DNA of 64,000 nucleotides from Orlajensenia sp001423545 (GCA_001423545.1 LMOK01000001.1:806001-870000), one strand, 5' to 3'. Shown: positions 33,508 through 42,125, counted from the first letter of the stretch. Numbers and translations are program-made. Notes: generated by a model from the sequence alone, not told the origin.

Positions 33508-34743
33508 CTAGGCCGAGCGACGACGCTGGCGACGCTCGTGCGCGTCCTCCAGCAGGTGCGGGCGCGCGACGACGACCCCGGCGAAGGCTCCGGCCACCGC
33601 CGTCGCCATGAGGAACACCAGGGGCACGGTCCATCCGCCACTGGTCTCATGCAGGATGCCGACCGCCAGCGGGCCGACGGCACCGATCGTGTAGCCGACG
33701 CCCTGCACGAAGCCGCTGAGAGCCACCGATCCCGCGTGGGTGCGGGTGCGCAGGTTGATGAGAACGAGGGCGAGCGGGAACAGGAGCGGGCCGGCGCCGG
33801 CGAAGGCCACCCAGAGCCACGTGGCCGTGGCCGGGACCAGCAGCAGCCCGAGGTACCCGACGATGAAGAACACCACGCCGGCGTAGACCAGGATGCCGAC
33901 GTTGCGCATCCGCGTCGCCAGCCAGGGCACCAGGAGGCCGGCCGGCAGGCCCATGGCGGCGAACAGCGAGAGCAGGGCGCCTGCCTGCGTCGGCGTCGTC
34001 CCGGCGGTGTCGGCCAGCAGGCTCGGCAGCCAGGCGAACATCGCGTAGGCGTTGAGCGACGAGACTGCGAACACGACCGCGAGCGCCCAGGCGATCGACG
34101 AGTGCCAGACCCGGCCCATGAGCGCGGACTCGGTGTGCTCCGCCTGCGGGTCGCCTGACCCGGTGCGGTGCCGGATGACGAGGGCCACCCACGGGATGAG
34201 GGCAGCGAACGCGAGGATCGCCCACATGCCGAGCGAGACGCGCCAGCCGGCGGAGTCCGCGACGGGCACGGCGACGAGCGCCGGGATGAAGGTGCTGAAG
34301 CTCAGCAGCGTCACGTACACCGAGGTGACGAGCCCCACCCTGTCGGGGAAGTACTTCTTCACCAGCGGCGGCAGCAGCACGTTGCCCACCCCGAGGCCGG
34401 CGAAGGTGATCGCGCTGCCCACCAGCAGCAGCACCGCGTTGGGCGCGAAGCCGCGGGCCAGGTGGCCGACCACCATCGCGATGATGGCGGCGATGAGCAC
34501 GGGTTCGAGCCCGAAGCGCCTCGTGAACGCGGGCGACAGGATGCCGAACACGGCGAAGCAGACCGGCGGCAGCATGCCGAGCACACCGATGATGGTGGGC
34601 GTGAGGGCCAGTTCCGCGCTGATCTCGTCGACGATGGGCGAGAGCGCCGCCACGGCCGTGCGCAGGTCGAGGGCGACGAGGAAGATGCCGAGCAGGGCGA
34701 GGGTGCGGCCGGCCCAGAGCGGTCGCTGCTGGGTCGTCGTCAC
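33508..34743 (-). CDS. MFS transporter, CynX/NimT type
   Basis: A 411-residue 12-helix major facilitator. LLGIFLVALDLRTAVAALSPIVDEI in the first helix and LGMLPPVCFAVFGILSPAFTRRFG are characteristic of the CynX/NimT (cyanate or 2-nitroimidazole) subfamily, as is GVGNVLLPPLVKKYFPDRVGLVTSVY. A charged central loop separates the two six-helix halves. Substrate is not predictable; characterised members handle cyanate and small anionic or nitroaromatic compounds. GTG start with TAGACT 6 nt upstream, so leaderless. This -10 overlaps the opposite-strand -10 of the DinB-type gene by two bases, so the two divergent transcripts probably compete. Confidence 0.87.
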   Translation of the reverse strand: MTTTQQRPLWAGRTLALLGIFLVALDLRTAVAALSPIVDEISAELALTPTIIGVLGMLPPVCFAVFGILSPAFTRRFGLEPVLIAAIIAMVVGHLARGFAPNAVLLLVGSAITFAGLGVGNVLLPPLVKKYFPDRVGLVTSVYVTLLSFSTFIPALVAVPVADSAGWRVSLGMWAILAFAALIPWVALVIRHRTGSGDPQAEHTESALMGRVWHSSIAWALAVVFAVSSLNAYAMFAWLPSLLADTAGTTPTQAGALLSLFAAMGLPAGLLVPWLATRMRNVGILVYAGVVFFIVGYLGLLLVPATATWLWVAFAGAGPLLFPLALVLINLRTRTHAGSVALSGFVQGVGYTIGAVGPLAVGILHETSGGWTVPLVFLMATAVAGAFAGVVVARPHLLEDAHERRQRRRSA

Positions 34744-34749
34744 CGATCC

Positions 34750-34759
34750 AGTCTAGGCT
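34750..34759. promoter_or_regulatory. Overlapping divergent -10 elements of two leaderless genes
   Basis: TAGACT on the minus strand (34750-34755) serves the MFS gene at 34743 and TAGGCT on the plus strand (34754-34759) serves the gene at 34767. Gaps to the start codons are 6 and 7 nt. Confidence 0.5.
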
Positions 34760-34766
34760 GGCGGTC

Positions 34767-35432
34767 ATGGCGGACTTCGCACGGTACCTCCCGCTCAGCG
34801 CCCGGCCCCCGCAGGACGAGACCGGTGTCTCGAGCCACTGGGGCGCCGACATCGCCGCCGTTCTCGAGGCTGTCGCCGACCTTCTCGCCGTGCAGTCGCC
34901 TGCCGCGCTCGACACCCCGAGCCTGCATCCGGGATGGAGCGTCCGTGACGTCGCGGGCTACCTGTCGTGGCGTCTCGCGGTGCCCACGAGCGAACTGGTG
35001 CGCGCCACGTCGCTGGCCCTCGTCGAGAACGGCTTCAGCCAGCGCCGCGTGTCCGAGTCGTTCGCCCGCCGCGGTGCCGACCTCCCCGCCGACGAGCTCA
35101 TCGCGGCACTCCGCGCCATCGCCGTCGACAAGCGCGCCGACGTCGGACGCACGAGCATCCGCGAGCTCGCCATCGCCGTCGTCGGCGGCCTCGACATCAG
35201 TGGACCGCTCGGGGCCGTGCTGCCGCTTCGCTCTGCGGCATCCGGAGCCGTCGCCCTGCGCCGAGCCCTGAACGGGCCCACCGAGATCAAGGCCGTCATC
35301 CGCGACCGTTCCCTCACGGCGACGGATGCCGAGTGGAGCTTCGGCCGCGGCCCGGCCATGCGCGACACGGCCGAGGCGATCCTGCTGTTCCTCTACGAGC
35401 GCAGCGACAGGGCACCGGGTTCCGACGCCTGA
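34767..35432 (+). CDS. Maleylpyruvate isomerase/DinB-like (mycothiol-type) family protein
   Basis: A 221-residue protein whose N-terminal half is the DinB four-helix bundle of the mycothiol-dependent maleylpyruvate isomerase family, with the block LDTPSLHPGWSVRDVAGYLSWRL. His54 fits the first metal ligand. The second pair of ligands usually seen as H-x3-H/D in the third helix (here in IRELAIAVVGGLDISG) is not recognisable, so metal binding may be incomplete. The C-terminal half resembles the MDMPI-C region. Members catalyse mycothiol-dependent isomerisations or transfers; others are uncharacterised. TAGGCT lies 7 nt before the ATG and no Shine-Dalgarno is visible. Confidence 0.75.
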   Translation: MADFARYLPLSARPPQDETGVSSHWGADIAAVLEAVADLLAVQSPAALDTPSLHPGWSVRDVAGYLSWRLAVPTSELVRATSLALVENGFSQRRVSESFARRGADLPADELIAALRAIAVDKRADVGRTSIRELAIAVVGGLDISGPLGAVLPLRSAASGAVALRRALNGPTEIKAVIRDRSLTATDAEWSFGRGPAMRDTAEAILLFLYERSDRAPGSDA

Positions 35433-35488
35433 CACCGTCTTCGGCCGGTCCGACCGGCTCGACTCGGCGCCGGTCAGGTCAGCTCAGC

Positions 35489-36418
35489 TCAGCTCAGCAG
35501 TTCGCGGGCCGCGTCGACGTCGGACTGGATCTTCTCGATCAGCGCGTCGATGCCCGTGAAGGCCCACATGCCCCGGATGCGATGGGCGAACTCGACCGTC
35601 ACGACGTGGTCGTAGAGGTCGATGTCCTCGTCGATCACGTAGGCCTCGACCTGCTTGTGCGGTACGCCCTCGAAGGTCGGGTTGTTCCCCACCGAGATCG
35701 CGGCGGGGTAGCGAACGCCGCCGTCGATGAGGTGGCCGGCGTAGACGCCGTCCGCGGGGATGAGTCCCTCCGACTCCGGCGACAGGTTGGCCGTCGGGAA
35801 GCCGAGCTCGCGGCCGCGGGCCGCCCCGTGCACGACGACGCCGCGCACCGACGGCACGTGGCCGAGCAGCGCTTCAGCAGCCGCGACATCGCCCTCGTCG
35901 AGGAGGCTGCGGATCCAGGTCGACGAGACGCGGTGCTCGCCGTCCGGGCGCACGTCGTCGATCACGTCGACGGTGAATCCCGACGCCGCTCCCAGCTCGC
36001 CGAGCAGAGCGACATCGCCGGCGCCCTTGGCTCCGAACCTGAAGTCGCTGCCGACGAGCACCCGGCGGGCACCGAGCCCGTCGACCAGCACCCGGCGCAC
36101 GAAGTCCTCGGGGCTCTGCGCGGCGAAGGCCTCGTCGAAGGCGACCAGCAGGGTCGCGTCGACGCCGGTCTCCCCCAGCAGCTCGAGCTTCTGATCGGTG
36201 CTGACGAGCGAGGCCGGGCACTTCTCGGGATTCAGCAGGGCCAGCGGGTTGCGATCGAAGGTCACCACGACGGCGGCGAGGCCGTCGCTGTCGGCGGTCG
36301 CACGAAGTCGATCGATGACGGCGCGGTGGCCGGCGTGCACGCCGTCGAACTTGCCGATGGTGACGACGGATGCCGGCCTGTCGGCCGGAACGGTGCTCAG
36401 GCCGTCGTAGACGATCAC
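35489..36418 (-). CDS. ribF: Bifunctional riboflavin kinase/FAD synthetase
   Basis: A 309-residue enzyme that converts riboflavin to FMN and then FAD. The N-terminal adenylyltransferase domain (about 1-185) has the nucleotidyl-transferase motif GKFDGVHAGHRAVI (22-35) and the STWIRSLL block (ISSTxIR-like). The C-terminal flavokinase domain (about 190-309) carries GRELGFPTANL and ISVGNNPTFEG. GTG start at 36418 overlaps the stop of the upstream membrane protein gene (GTGA). It ends the operon tetR-truB-orf-orf-ribF. An AGCTC micro-repeat overlaps its stop codon. The truB-ribF association is usual in bacteria, but the two membrane protein genes between them are not. Confidence 0.93.
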   Translation of the reverse strand: MIVYDGLSTVPADRPASVVTIGKFDGVHAGHRAVIDRLRATADSDGLAAVVVTFDRNPLALLNPEKCPASLVSTDQKLELLGETGVDATLLVAFDEAFAAQSPEDFVRRVLVDGLGARRVLVGSDFRFGAKGAGDVALLGELGAASGFTVDVIDDVRPDGEHRVSSTWIRSLLDEGDVAAAEALLGHVPSVRGVVVHGAARGRELGFPTANLSPESEGLIPADGVYAGHLIDGGVRYPAAISVGNNPTFEGVPHKQVEAYVIDEDIDLYDHVVTVEFAHRIRGMWAFTGIDALIEKIQSDVDAARELLS

Positions 36419-36942
36419 GCGGCGGCTCCCGACGTCCCCGGCGCGACCGCCGCAGGGGTCGCGGACGCTTCGGCCTTCTCGGGCGCCGGCCGGTGCGTGG
36501 CCAGCCACCAGAGGCCGAGGATCGGGAGCACCAGCGGGATGAACAGGTAGCCGGCGCCGAACAGCGTCCAGACGGTGGAAGTGCGCCCGAACGGGTTCCC
36601 GGTGCCGGCACCGAGGAGGTCGGGGGCGACGAGGGTGATGGTGCCGATGACGAGCACGCCGACGAGCTCGAAGGTGATGGCGATCCACGCGACCCGGTAC
36701 CAGGCGCGTCCGGGGGCGATGAGCGAGATCGTCGCGACGATGTACACGAGCGCGGACAGCCCCGACAGGGTGAACGCCACGGGAGCCTCGTCATAACGCT
36801 CGATGATCTGCACGGCGGTGCGTCCGGTGGCGGCGAGCGCCAGGATGCCGTAGACGGCGACCAGCACGCGACCGACTCCGCTCATACGCGGCGTGGGCTG
36901 GGTGGTGGCATCCGCGCTGCGCGGGGCGATCGTGTCAGGCAT
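36415..36942 (-). CDS. Four-helix membrane protein of unknown function (between truB and ribF)
   Basis: A 175-residue integral membrane protein with four hydrophobic segments at about 24-45, 55-76, 83-108 and 125-148. The N-terminus is polar and the C-terminus is Pro/Ala-rich. No catalytic motif or named domain is recognisable. A GGAGG Shine-Dalgarno lies 5 nt before the ATG at 36942. It overlaps the start of ribF, and homologues in Microbacteriaceae are simply called membrane proteins. Because its translation couples to ribF, a connection with flavin transport or salvage is conceivable, but nothing in the sequence shows it. Confidence 0.75.
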   Translation of the reverse strand: MPDTIAPRSADATTQPTPRMSGVGRVLVAVYGILALAATGRTAVQIIERYDEAPVAFTLSGLSALVYIVATISLIAPGRAWYRVAWIAITFELVGVLVIGTITLVAPDLLGAGTGNPFGRTSTVWTLFGAGYLFIPLVLPILGLWWLATHRPAPEKAEASATPAAVAPGTSGAAA

Positions 36943-36969
36943 GTCGCCTCCAATTATTGCAAGCGAAGA

Positions 36970-37338
36970 CTACAGACCCTGCACGAACCAGATCTGGGTC
37001 ATGCGGTAGACCATGATCGCCACGGCCAGGCAGACGACGCCGATGACGACGGTGCTCCACCGCGAGCGTTCGATGAGCGCCCAGAAACCGCCGGCTATGG
37101 GCAGCAGCGCGGCCGAGATGAGGTAGACCCAGTACTCGAGCAGGCTGCCGCTCGGTTCGTTCCCGACGAGCGGTGCCACGATCGAGATCACGATCTGGAC
37201 GATGAGCAGGAGCTCGACGAGGATGAGCGGGCCCATCGTCAGGTCGCTGGGCTTACGCCCGATCAGGCCCAGGATGATCGCGAGCAGGGCGCCGACCACA
37301 GCGACGGCGATCTGCACGCCGGCGAACCACGCGATCAC
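36970..37338 (-). CDS. Small four-helix membrane protein downstream of truB
   Basis: A 122-residue protein that is almost entirely hydrophobic: helices at about 4-27, 35-56, 66-88 and 95-118. It begins with GTG overlapping the truB stop (GTGA). I recognise no family. The overall pattern (short, basic loops such as GRKPSD and ERSRW) resembles small actinobacterial integral membrane proteins. A 27-nt gap separates it from the next membrane protein gene. Confidence 0.72.
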   Translation of the reverse strand: MIAWFAGVQIAVAVVGALLAIILGLIGRKPSDLTMGPLILVELLLIVQIVISIVAPLVGNEPSGSLLEYWVYLISAALLPIAGGFWALIERSRWSTVVIGVVCLAVAIMVYRMTQIWFVQGL

Positions 37339-38252
37339 GAGGCGTCCGTCGGAGACACGGCATCCGTCGGGAAGTTCACGATGCTCTTGTACGAGGCACC
37401 GCGGAACTCGATGAGTCCGACGAGGCGTCCGTCGGGAGCGATGGCGGCGAGGGTTCCGGATGCGGGTGCCCCGTCGCCCTCCGGGGTGATGCGCTTGCCG
37501 TGGCCGAGGTCGATGGCCTGCTGCTCGGTGAGGTCGAACACGGGGAACAGCTGCCGCGCGGCCTCGGCGGGCGGGATGAGCGCCGACGTCACGTCGACGG
37601 TCTCGAGCTCCCCGGCATCCGTCACCCGGAACGGACCCACTCGCGTGCGTCTGAGCGCCGTGAGGTGACCGCCGATGCCGAGACCCATGCCGAGGTCGCG
37701 CGCGAGGGCGCGGATGTACGTGCCCGACGAGCACTCGACCCGTACCTCGAGATCGAGGTAGCCGTCGACGGGCGTCGTCGAGAGCAGCTCGAAGGTGGAG
37801 ACCGTGACAGGACGCGCCTTCAACTCGACCGTCTCCCCCGCCCGCACCCTGGCGTAGGCGCGCTTGCCGTCGACCTTGATGGCGCTGACGGCGCTCGGAA
37901 CCTGCTCGATGTCGCCGGTGAGGATTCCCATCACCCGACGGATGTCGTCGGCCGTGACGGCGTCGACGGCCGCGGCCCTGGCCTGGCCGAGCTCCTGGCC
38001 CTCCGCGTCGTCGGTCGTCGTCGAGGACCCCAGCCTGATCGTGGCCGTGTACTCCTTGTCGACACCGACGATGTAGGTGAGCAGTCGCGTCGAACTCTCG
38101 ATGCCGAGGATCAGCAGCCCGGTGGCCATCGGGTCGAGGGTGCCCGCGTGCCCGACCTTGCGCGTGCCGGCGAGGCGCCGCGTGCGGGCGACGGCGTCGT
38201 GGCTGGTCCACCCCTGCGGCTTGTCGAGGAGCAGGATGCCGCTGGAAGTCAC
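37335..38252 (-). CDS. truB: tRNA pseudouridine(55) synthase
   Basis: A 305-residue enzyme that isomerises U55 in the T-loop of tRNAs. The catalytic aspartate is Asp40 in KVGHAGTLDPMATGLL. LLLDKPQGWTSHDAV at the N-terminus and YSR-like GTYIRALARDLG in the centre are family blocks. A C-terminal PUA-like extension is present (about 250-305). It starts with GTG overlapping the stop of the upstream tetR gene (GTGA). Normally truB follows rbfA. Here rbfA lies about 4.8 kb away and truB instead depends on tetR for translation. Confidence 0.93.
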   Translation of the reverse strand: MTSSGILLLDKPQGWTSHDAVARTRRLAGTRKVGHAGTLDPMATGLLILGIESSTRLLTYIVGVDKEYTATIRLGSSTTTDDAEGQELGQARAAAVDAVTADDIRRVMGILTGDIEQVPSAVSAIKVDGKRAYARVRAGETVELKARPVTVSTFELLSTTPVDGYLDLEVRVECSSGTYIRALARDLGMGLGIGGHLTALRRTRVGPFRVTDAGELETVDVTSALIPPAEAARQLFPVFDLTEQQAIDLGHGKRITPEGDGAPASGTLAAIAPDGRLVGLIEFRGASYKSIVNFPTDAVSPTDAS

Positions 38253-38911
38253 GCCTTCGAGGGTATCAGCGCGGGGGTGCCGCCCAGCCCGTCGCGCACG
38301 AGGGCGAGCTTGTCCCCGAAGGTGCAGGCCAACAGCTCGATCGCGTCGGCGTCCTCGTCGAGACTCTCGGTGAGCCCGGTGGCGAGGAGGGTGTTGATGA
38401 GCATGCCCTCGGCGAGGAACTCGCGGATCTGCTGGGGTTCGAAGCCGCCCTCGTCTCGGAGGGCCTTGTAGATGCGCATGAAGCCGGCGCGGGCGACCGG
38501 CCCGATGCGCGGATCGGAGCCGAGCATGAAGCCCTGCATGAGCGAGAGCATGATGCCGCGGTCCTCGATGAGGTCGACGTAGGCTGCCCCGATGCGGGCA
38601 CTGACGGGGCGTGGGTCGTCCGTGTCGGCCATCGCCGCCCGGAACACCTCGAGGATGCGGTCGCCCGTGCGCTCCATCACCTCGACGAAGAGGTTCTCCT
38701 TGCTGCCGAACATGCGCACGACGTAGGGCTGGCTGATGCCTGCGGCCTTCGCCACCTGGTCGGTCGTCGCCCCCGCGTAGCCGAGCTCGCCGAACACGTT
38801 CGTCGCCGCATCGAGGATGAGCTCACGACGTTCGGCGGCCGGGATGCGGCTGACCGGGAGCCGATCATCGACGGACGATGGCACGGGGGCTGAGCGGATC
38901 ATGCTTGACAT
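38249..38911 (-). CDS. TetR-family repressor, divergent from a DHA2 drug-type exporter
   Basis: A 220-residue TetR regulator. The DNA-binding domain (about 25-75) contains ELILDAATNVFGELGYAGATTDQVAKAAGISQPYVVRMFGSKENLF, with VVRMFGSKE as recognition helix. The C-terminal domain (about 90-220) is helical and ligand-binding. Two almost identical palindromes (GTTATC-N4-GATAAC and GTAATC-N4-GATTAC) lie in the 83-bp gap to the divergent MFS gene, the second one between the two starts. It should repress both directions. Its stop overlaps the truB start, so an inducer of this regulator may also raise truB and ribF expression. Confidence 0.9.
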   Translation of the reverse strand: MSSMIRSAPVPSSVDDRLPVSRIPAAERRELILDAATNVFGELGYAGATTDQVAKAAGISQPYVVRMFGSKENLFVEVMERTGDRILEVFRAAMADTDDPRPVSARIGAAYVDLIEDRGIMLSLMQGFMLGSDPRIGPVARAGFMRIYKALRDEGGFEPQQIREFLAEGMLINTLLATGLTESLDEDADAIELLACTFGDKLALVRDGLGGTPALIPSKA

Positions 38912-38927
38912 GTTATCAGTCGATAAC
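38912..38927. promoter_or_regulatory. TetR operator 1
   Basis: GTTATC-AGTC-GATAAC, perfect 6-bp arms, directly upstream of the tetR start codon. Confidence 0.65.
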
Positions 38928-38940
38928 TAATGTCCATCTT

Positions 38941-38956
38941 GTAATCATTCGATTAC
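38941..38956. promoter_or_regulatory. TetR operator 2
   Basis: GTAATC-ATTC-GATTAC, perfect 6-bp arms. It differs from site 1 by symmetric changes and lies 29 bp away, on the exporter side. Confidence 0.65.
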
Positions 38957-38994
38957 CTCTTCTGAATCCCCCATCGCTCGAAGGACCACTCCCG

Positions 38995-40464
38995 ATGTCT
39001 TCGCTCTCCGCACCCGTCCGTCGCGTGCCGACGTGGCTCGCCATCGTCGCCGCGAGCCTGCCCATGTTCATGGCGACCCTCGACAACCTCGTGATCACCA
39101 ACGCCCTCCCGGCCATCCGCCTCGACCTCGGCGCGTCCATCGAGGAACTGCAGTGGTTCGTGAACGCCTTCACCCTCTCCTTCGCGACGTTCATCCTCGC
39201 GGCGGCCGCCCTCGGTGATCGCGTCGGTCGCCGCACCGTGTTCGTGGCCGGCATCGTGATCTTCACTCTCGCCAGCGTGATGGCGGCCCTCAGCACCGAA
39301 CCGTGGCAGCTCATCGCCGCCCGCGCCGTGCAGGGCTTCGGTGCCGCAGGCATCATGCCGCTCTCACTCACGCTGCTCGCCGGATCCGTGCCGGCGAGAC
39401 TGCGCCCGGCCGCCATCGGCATCTGGGGCGGTGTCGCCGGTCTCGGAGTCGCCGCGGGCCCGCTCGTCGGCGGCGCCGTCATCGAGGGCTGGAACTGGGA
39501 GGCCATCTTCTGGCTGAACATCCCGATCGGCATCATCGCGGTGCCCCTCGCTCTCCTCGCCCTGCCGAACACTCTGGGTGCGCGGCTGCGCGTCGACGTG
39601 GTCGGCGTGCTCCTCGCCGGCCTCGGCGTGCTCGGGATCGTCTTCGGCATCGTGCGCGGAAACGACGCCGGCTGGGACAGCGCCGAGGTGATGGGCTCCC
39701 TGGGCCTCGGAACCGTCCTGCTCGCGGCCTTCCTGTTCTGGGAGTCGCGAACCGCAGCTCCCCTGCTGCCGCTGCGCCTGTTCCGCGACCGCAGCTTCTC
39801 CGTCGCGAACATCGTCGGCTTCGCATTCAGTTTCGGCATGTTCGGCACCATCTTCATCCTGATCCAGTTCCTGCAGATCGTTCAGGGGGACTCCCCGCTG
39901 GGCGCCGCCGTCAAGACCATGCCGTGGACCCTCGCTCCCATGGTGGTCGCACCCCTCGCCGGCCTGTTCTCGGCCCGCGTCGGCACCCGCGCACTCATCG
40001 TGACGGGGCTCGCCTTCGAGGCGATCGCGCTCACCTGGCTCGGGCTCACCCTCTCGGCCGACGTGTCGTACGCCACCCTCGTGGCGCCGTTCATCGTCGC
40101 CGGAGTGGGCATGGGCCTCGTCTTCGCCCCCAGCGCCACGGCCGTGCTGGCGTCGATGCCCGAGGCTGACACCGCCAAGGCGTCCGGTACGAACTCGACC
40201 CTGCGCGAGGTCGGCATCGCCCTCGGCGTCGCGGTCCTGACGGCCGTGTTCGTGGGTGCCGGCGGCGAGCTCACCCCGACGGGCTACGTCGACGCGGCCA
40301 TCCCGGCCGTGTTCACCGGTGCCGCGGTCCTGCTGCTCGCCGTCATCGCGGCGCTGTTCCTCCCGGCCGGTCGAGGCACCCACGCGGCATCCGAAGCCCC
40401 GCCGGGGCCCACCGATGCCGCGTTCGAATCGGTCGTTCGAGAGGCCGTAACCTCGAAGGCATGA
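38995..40464 (+). CDS. MFS exporter, DHA2 (EmrB/QacA) family
   Basis: A 489-residue 14-helix drug:proton antiporter. Family motifs are MFMATLDNLVITNALPAIRLDLG (motif D1), LGDRVGRRTVFVAG (motif A), ARAVQGFGAAGIMPLSL (motif B) and GIWGGVAGLGVAAGPLVGG (motif C, the antiporter motif). The acidic position in helix 1 (LDNLV) is characteristic of multidrug DHA2 pumps. ATG at 38995 follows GAAGGACC. It is divergent from a TetR repressor with two operators between them, so inducible efflux of toxic compounds is the likely role. Its stop overlaps the next ATG. Confidence 0.92.
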   Translation: MSSLSAPVRRVPTWLAIVAASLPMFMATLDNLVITNALPAIRLDLGASIEELQWFVNAFTLSFATFILAAAALGDRVGRRTVFVAGIVIFTLASVMAALSTEPWQLIAARAVQGFGAAGIMPLSLTLLAGSVPARLRPAAIGIWGGVAGLGVAAGPLVGGAVIEGWNWEAIFWLNIPIGIIAVPLALLALPNTLGARLRVDVVGVLLAGLGVLGIVFGIVRGNDAGWDSAEVMGSLGLGTVLLAAFLFWESRTAAPLLPLRLFRDRSFSVANIVGFAFSFGMFGTIFILIQFLQIVQGDSPLGAAVKTMPWTLAPMVVAPLAGLFSARVGTRALIVTGLAFEAIALTWLGLTLSADVSYATLVAPFIVAGVGMGLVFAPSATAVLASMPEADTAKASGTNSTLREVGIALGVAVLTAVFVGAGGELTPTGYVDAAIPAVFTGAAVLLLAVIAALFLPAGRGTHAASEAPPGPTDAAFESVVREAVTSKA

Positions 40465-41456
40465 GAATCGGGATCATCGGAGCCGGCGCGCTCGGAGGCA
40501 CCTTCGCGGTGCTGCTCGAACGGGCCGGCCACCAGGTCCAGGTGACCGCTCGCGGGTCGGGGCTCGCGGCCATCCGGGCCGGGGGCATCCGGCTCTCCGG
40601 TGGTTTCGGCGATGGCCACGGGCATCCGGATGCCGCCCCGACGCTCTCCGGCGCGTTCGACCTCGTGCTCGTCTGCACGAAGGCGCAGGACGCCGAGGAC
40701 GCCATCACGGCGAATGCCGCCGTCGTGAACGGCTCGCCCGTGATCGTGGTGCAGAACGGCCTCGACGGCGTGCTCACGGCGAGCCGTCTGCTGCCGGGCT
40801 CCGACTGCTTCGGAGCACTGTCGATCATCGCGGCGAACTACACCGAGCCCGGCGCCGTGCGGGTCACGACCCGAGCAGCCACCTATCTCGGGCGCGGCTC
40901 TGGGCCGGCCGACGCGGCATCGAAGCGCTGGGCCGCCGTGCTCTCGGAGGCCGTGCCCGTCATCGCGGTCGACGACTTCATCGGAGCACAGTGGACGAAG
41001 CTCGTCGTCAATATGCTGAACGGCCTGCCCGCGATCACGGGCCTCAGCGTGCAGGAGATCATCGCCGACGGGGATCTGCGCCGCGTGCTCACGGCCAGCA
41101 TGCGCGAGGCCGTGCGCACGGGCATGGCCCGCGGCATCAGGTTCGGATCACTGCAGGGCCTCAGCGACTCCCGGCTGCGCTTCTTCTCACGACTGCCGCT
41201 CGCTCTCGGGCAGGCGTTGCCCCGATCGATGGGCGTGCGCATGGGATCGGTGCCGAACCTCGGGTCGACACTGCAGAGCCTGCGACGCGGACAGCGCACC
41301 GAGATCGACTTCCTCAACGGGGCCGTCGTTCGCGAGGCGGATGCCGCCGGCACGACGGCACCGGTGAACGCCGCGATCGTGGAGATGGTGCACGAGGTCG
41401 AGGCGTCGGGCACCTCGATCGGTCGAGACGAGGTGCTGCGGCGCGTCGCCGTCTGA
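40461..41456 (+). CDS. 2-dehydropantoate 2-reductase family protein
   Basis: A 331-residue member of the ketopantoate reductase (PanE/ApbA) family. The N-terminal Rossmann domain has GIIGAGALGGTFAVLLERAGH, with VCTKAQDAEDA and VVQNGLDGV. The C-terminal helical domain has QWTKLVVNMLNGLPAI with the catalytic lysine, and TEIDFLNGAVVREA. True PanE makes pantoate for coenzyme A, but actinobacterial genomes carry several paralogues of unknown specificity. Its ATG overlaps the stop of the DHA2 exporter, so it is controlled by the TetR operators and may be a drug- or metabolite-linked reductase rather than the biosynthetic enzyme. Confidence 0.83.
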   Translation: MRIGIIGAGALGGTFAVLLERAGHQVQVTARGSGLAAIRAGGIRLSGGFGDGHGHPDAAPTLSGAFDLVLVCTKAQDAEDAITANAAVVNGSPVIVVQNGLDGVLTASRLLPGSDCFGALSIIAANYTEPGAVRVTTRAATYLGRGSGPADAASKRWAAVLSEAVPVIAVDDFIGAQWTKLVVNMLNGLPAITGLSVQEIIADGDLRRVLTASMREAVRTGMARGIRFGSLQGLSDSRLRFFSRLPLALGQALPRSMGVRMGSVPNLGSTLQSLRRGQRTEIDFLNGAVVREADAAGTTAPVNAAIVEMVHEVEASGTSIGRDEVLRRVAV

Positions 41457-41474
41457 CGACCCGCTCTCGTCACG

Positions 41475-41510
41475 GGACCGCTCGCTGAGGGTCGACCGAA
41501 GCGACCGGGG
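41475..41510. repeat. Dispersed repeat family member between convergent genes
   Basis: CGCTCGCTGAGGGTCGACCGAAGCGACC is an inverted relative of the 35-bp repeat (CGCTTCG...CCTCAGCGA). It lies between the convergent panE-like and kinase genes and contains the short stem GGTCG/CGACC, so it may terminate both. Confidence 0.4.
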
Positions 41511-41516
41511 CCCGCC

Positions 41517-42119
41517 TCAGCAGCTGTCGAGGAACAACCGGCGCGGCCTCGACCGCTCGGTGTTGTCGATCACGGCGGTCGCGAAGCGCCGCGGATGCTC
41601 CTTCACCGAGTACAGGATGTCGGCCTCGTCCGTCGGCTCGACGTCGAGATAGGCGCTCCAGTTCCACAGCGGCCGCAGCTCGGGGCGATGGGCGAAGCGT
41701 CCGTCGACGATGAGAGTGGCATCCGGAGGCCCCGTGATCCACTTCGGGATGATGCGGTCGTCGCGCGTCGGATCGAAGGCCTGGGTGACGAATCCGGTGC
41801 TGCCCGCCAGGCGGAACGGTTCGAGCAGCACGCGGCGCAGCAGCGAGTAGTCGAAGCCGTAGCCGTAGTAGCGCTCGGCCGTCTCGGGCCCGAATACAGC
41901 CTGCTCCTCGCGCGAGCGGTGGAAGTGCTCGAGGCTCGCCCGGAACACCGGGTGCCCGCGTTCCGTGAAGACGGCGGCGAGGTCGTCACCGAACTCGGTC
42001 TTGCCACTGCGCACCGGCCCGTCGATCGCCACGACCGTGCGACCCCGCCCGTAGTTGTGCAGGATCTCGTCGGCGAGCGAGCGCAGATACCTGATGCGAG
42101 GGGTGGTGACGAGCTCCAT
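41517..42119 (-). CDS. P-loop uridine kinase-like protein
   Basis: A 200-residue NTPase with Walker A GPVRSGKT (34-41) after strand VVAIDG. The sequence around (ASLEHFHRSREEQAVFGPETAERYYGYGFDY) resembles the substrate region of uridine kinase/phosphoribulokinase-like proteins, where an aspartate-histidine or tyrosine cluster binds the acceptor. LIVDGRFAHRPELRPLWNWSAYLDV fits the expected second strand. The acceptor is unknown. TAGGCT lies 6 nt before the ATG, so it is likely leaderless. It is divergent from mutY, with its own -10 and that of mutY 20 bp apart. Confidence 0.8.
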   Translation of the reverse strand: MELVTTPRIRYLRSLADEILHNYGRGRTVVAIDGPVRSGKTEFGDDLAAVFTERGHPVFRASLEHFHRSREEQAVFGPETAERYYGYGFDYSLLRRVLLEPFRLAGSTGFVTQAFDPTRDDRIIPKWITGPPDATLIVDGRFAHRPELRPLWNWSAYLDVEPTDEADILYSVKEHPRRFATAVIDNTERSRPRRLFLDSC

Positions 42120-42125
42120 GACCCG

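Noticed and set aside
34767..35432. Annotation as a functional maleylpyruvate isomerase with gene symbol
   Set aside because: Only one of the usual metal ligands is clear and no aromatic-degradation genes are adjacent, so only the family name is given.
40461..41456. Assigning panE
   Set aside because: The family fits, but the position behind a TetR-controlled exporter and the many paralogues in actinobacteria make the biosynthetic role uncertain.
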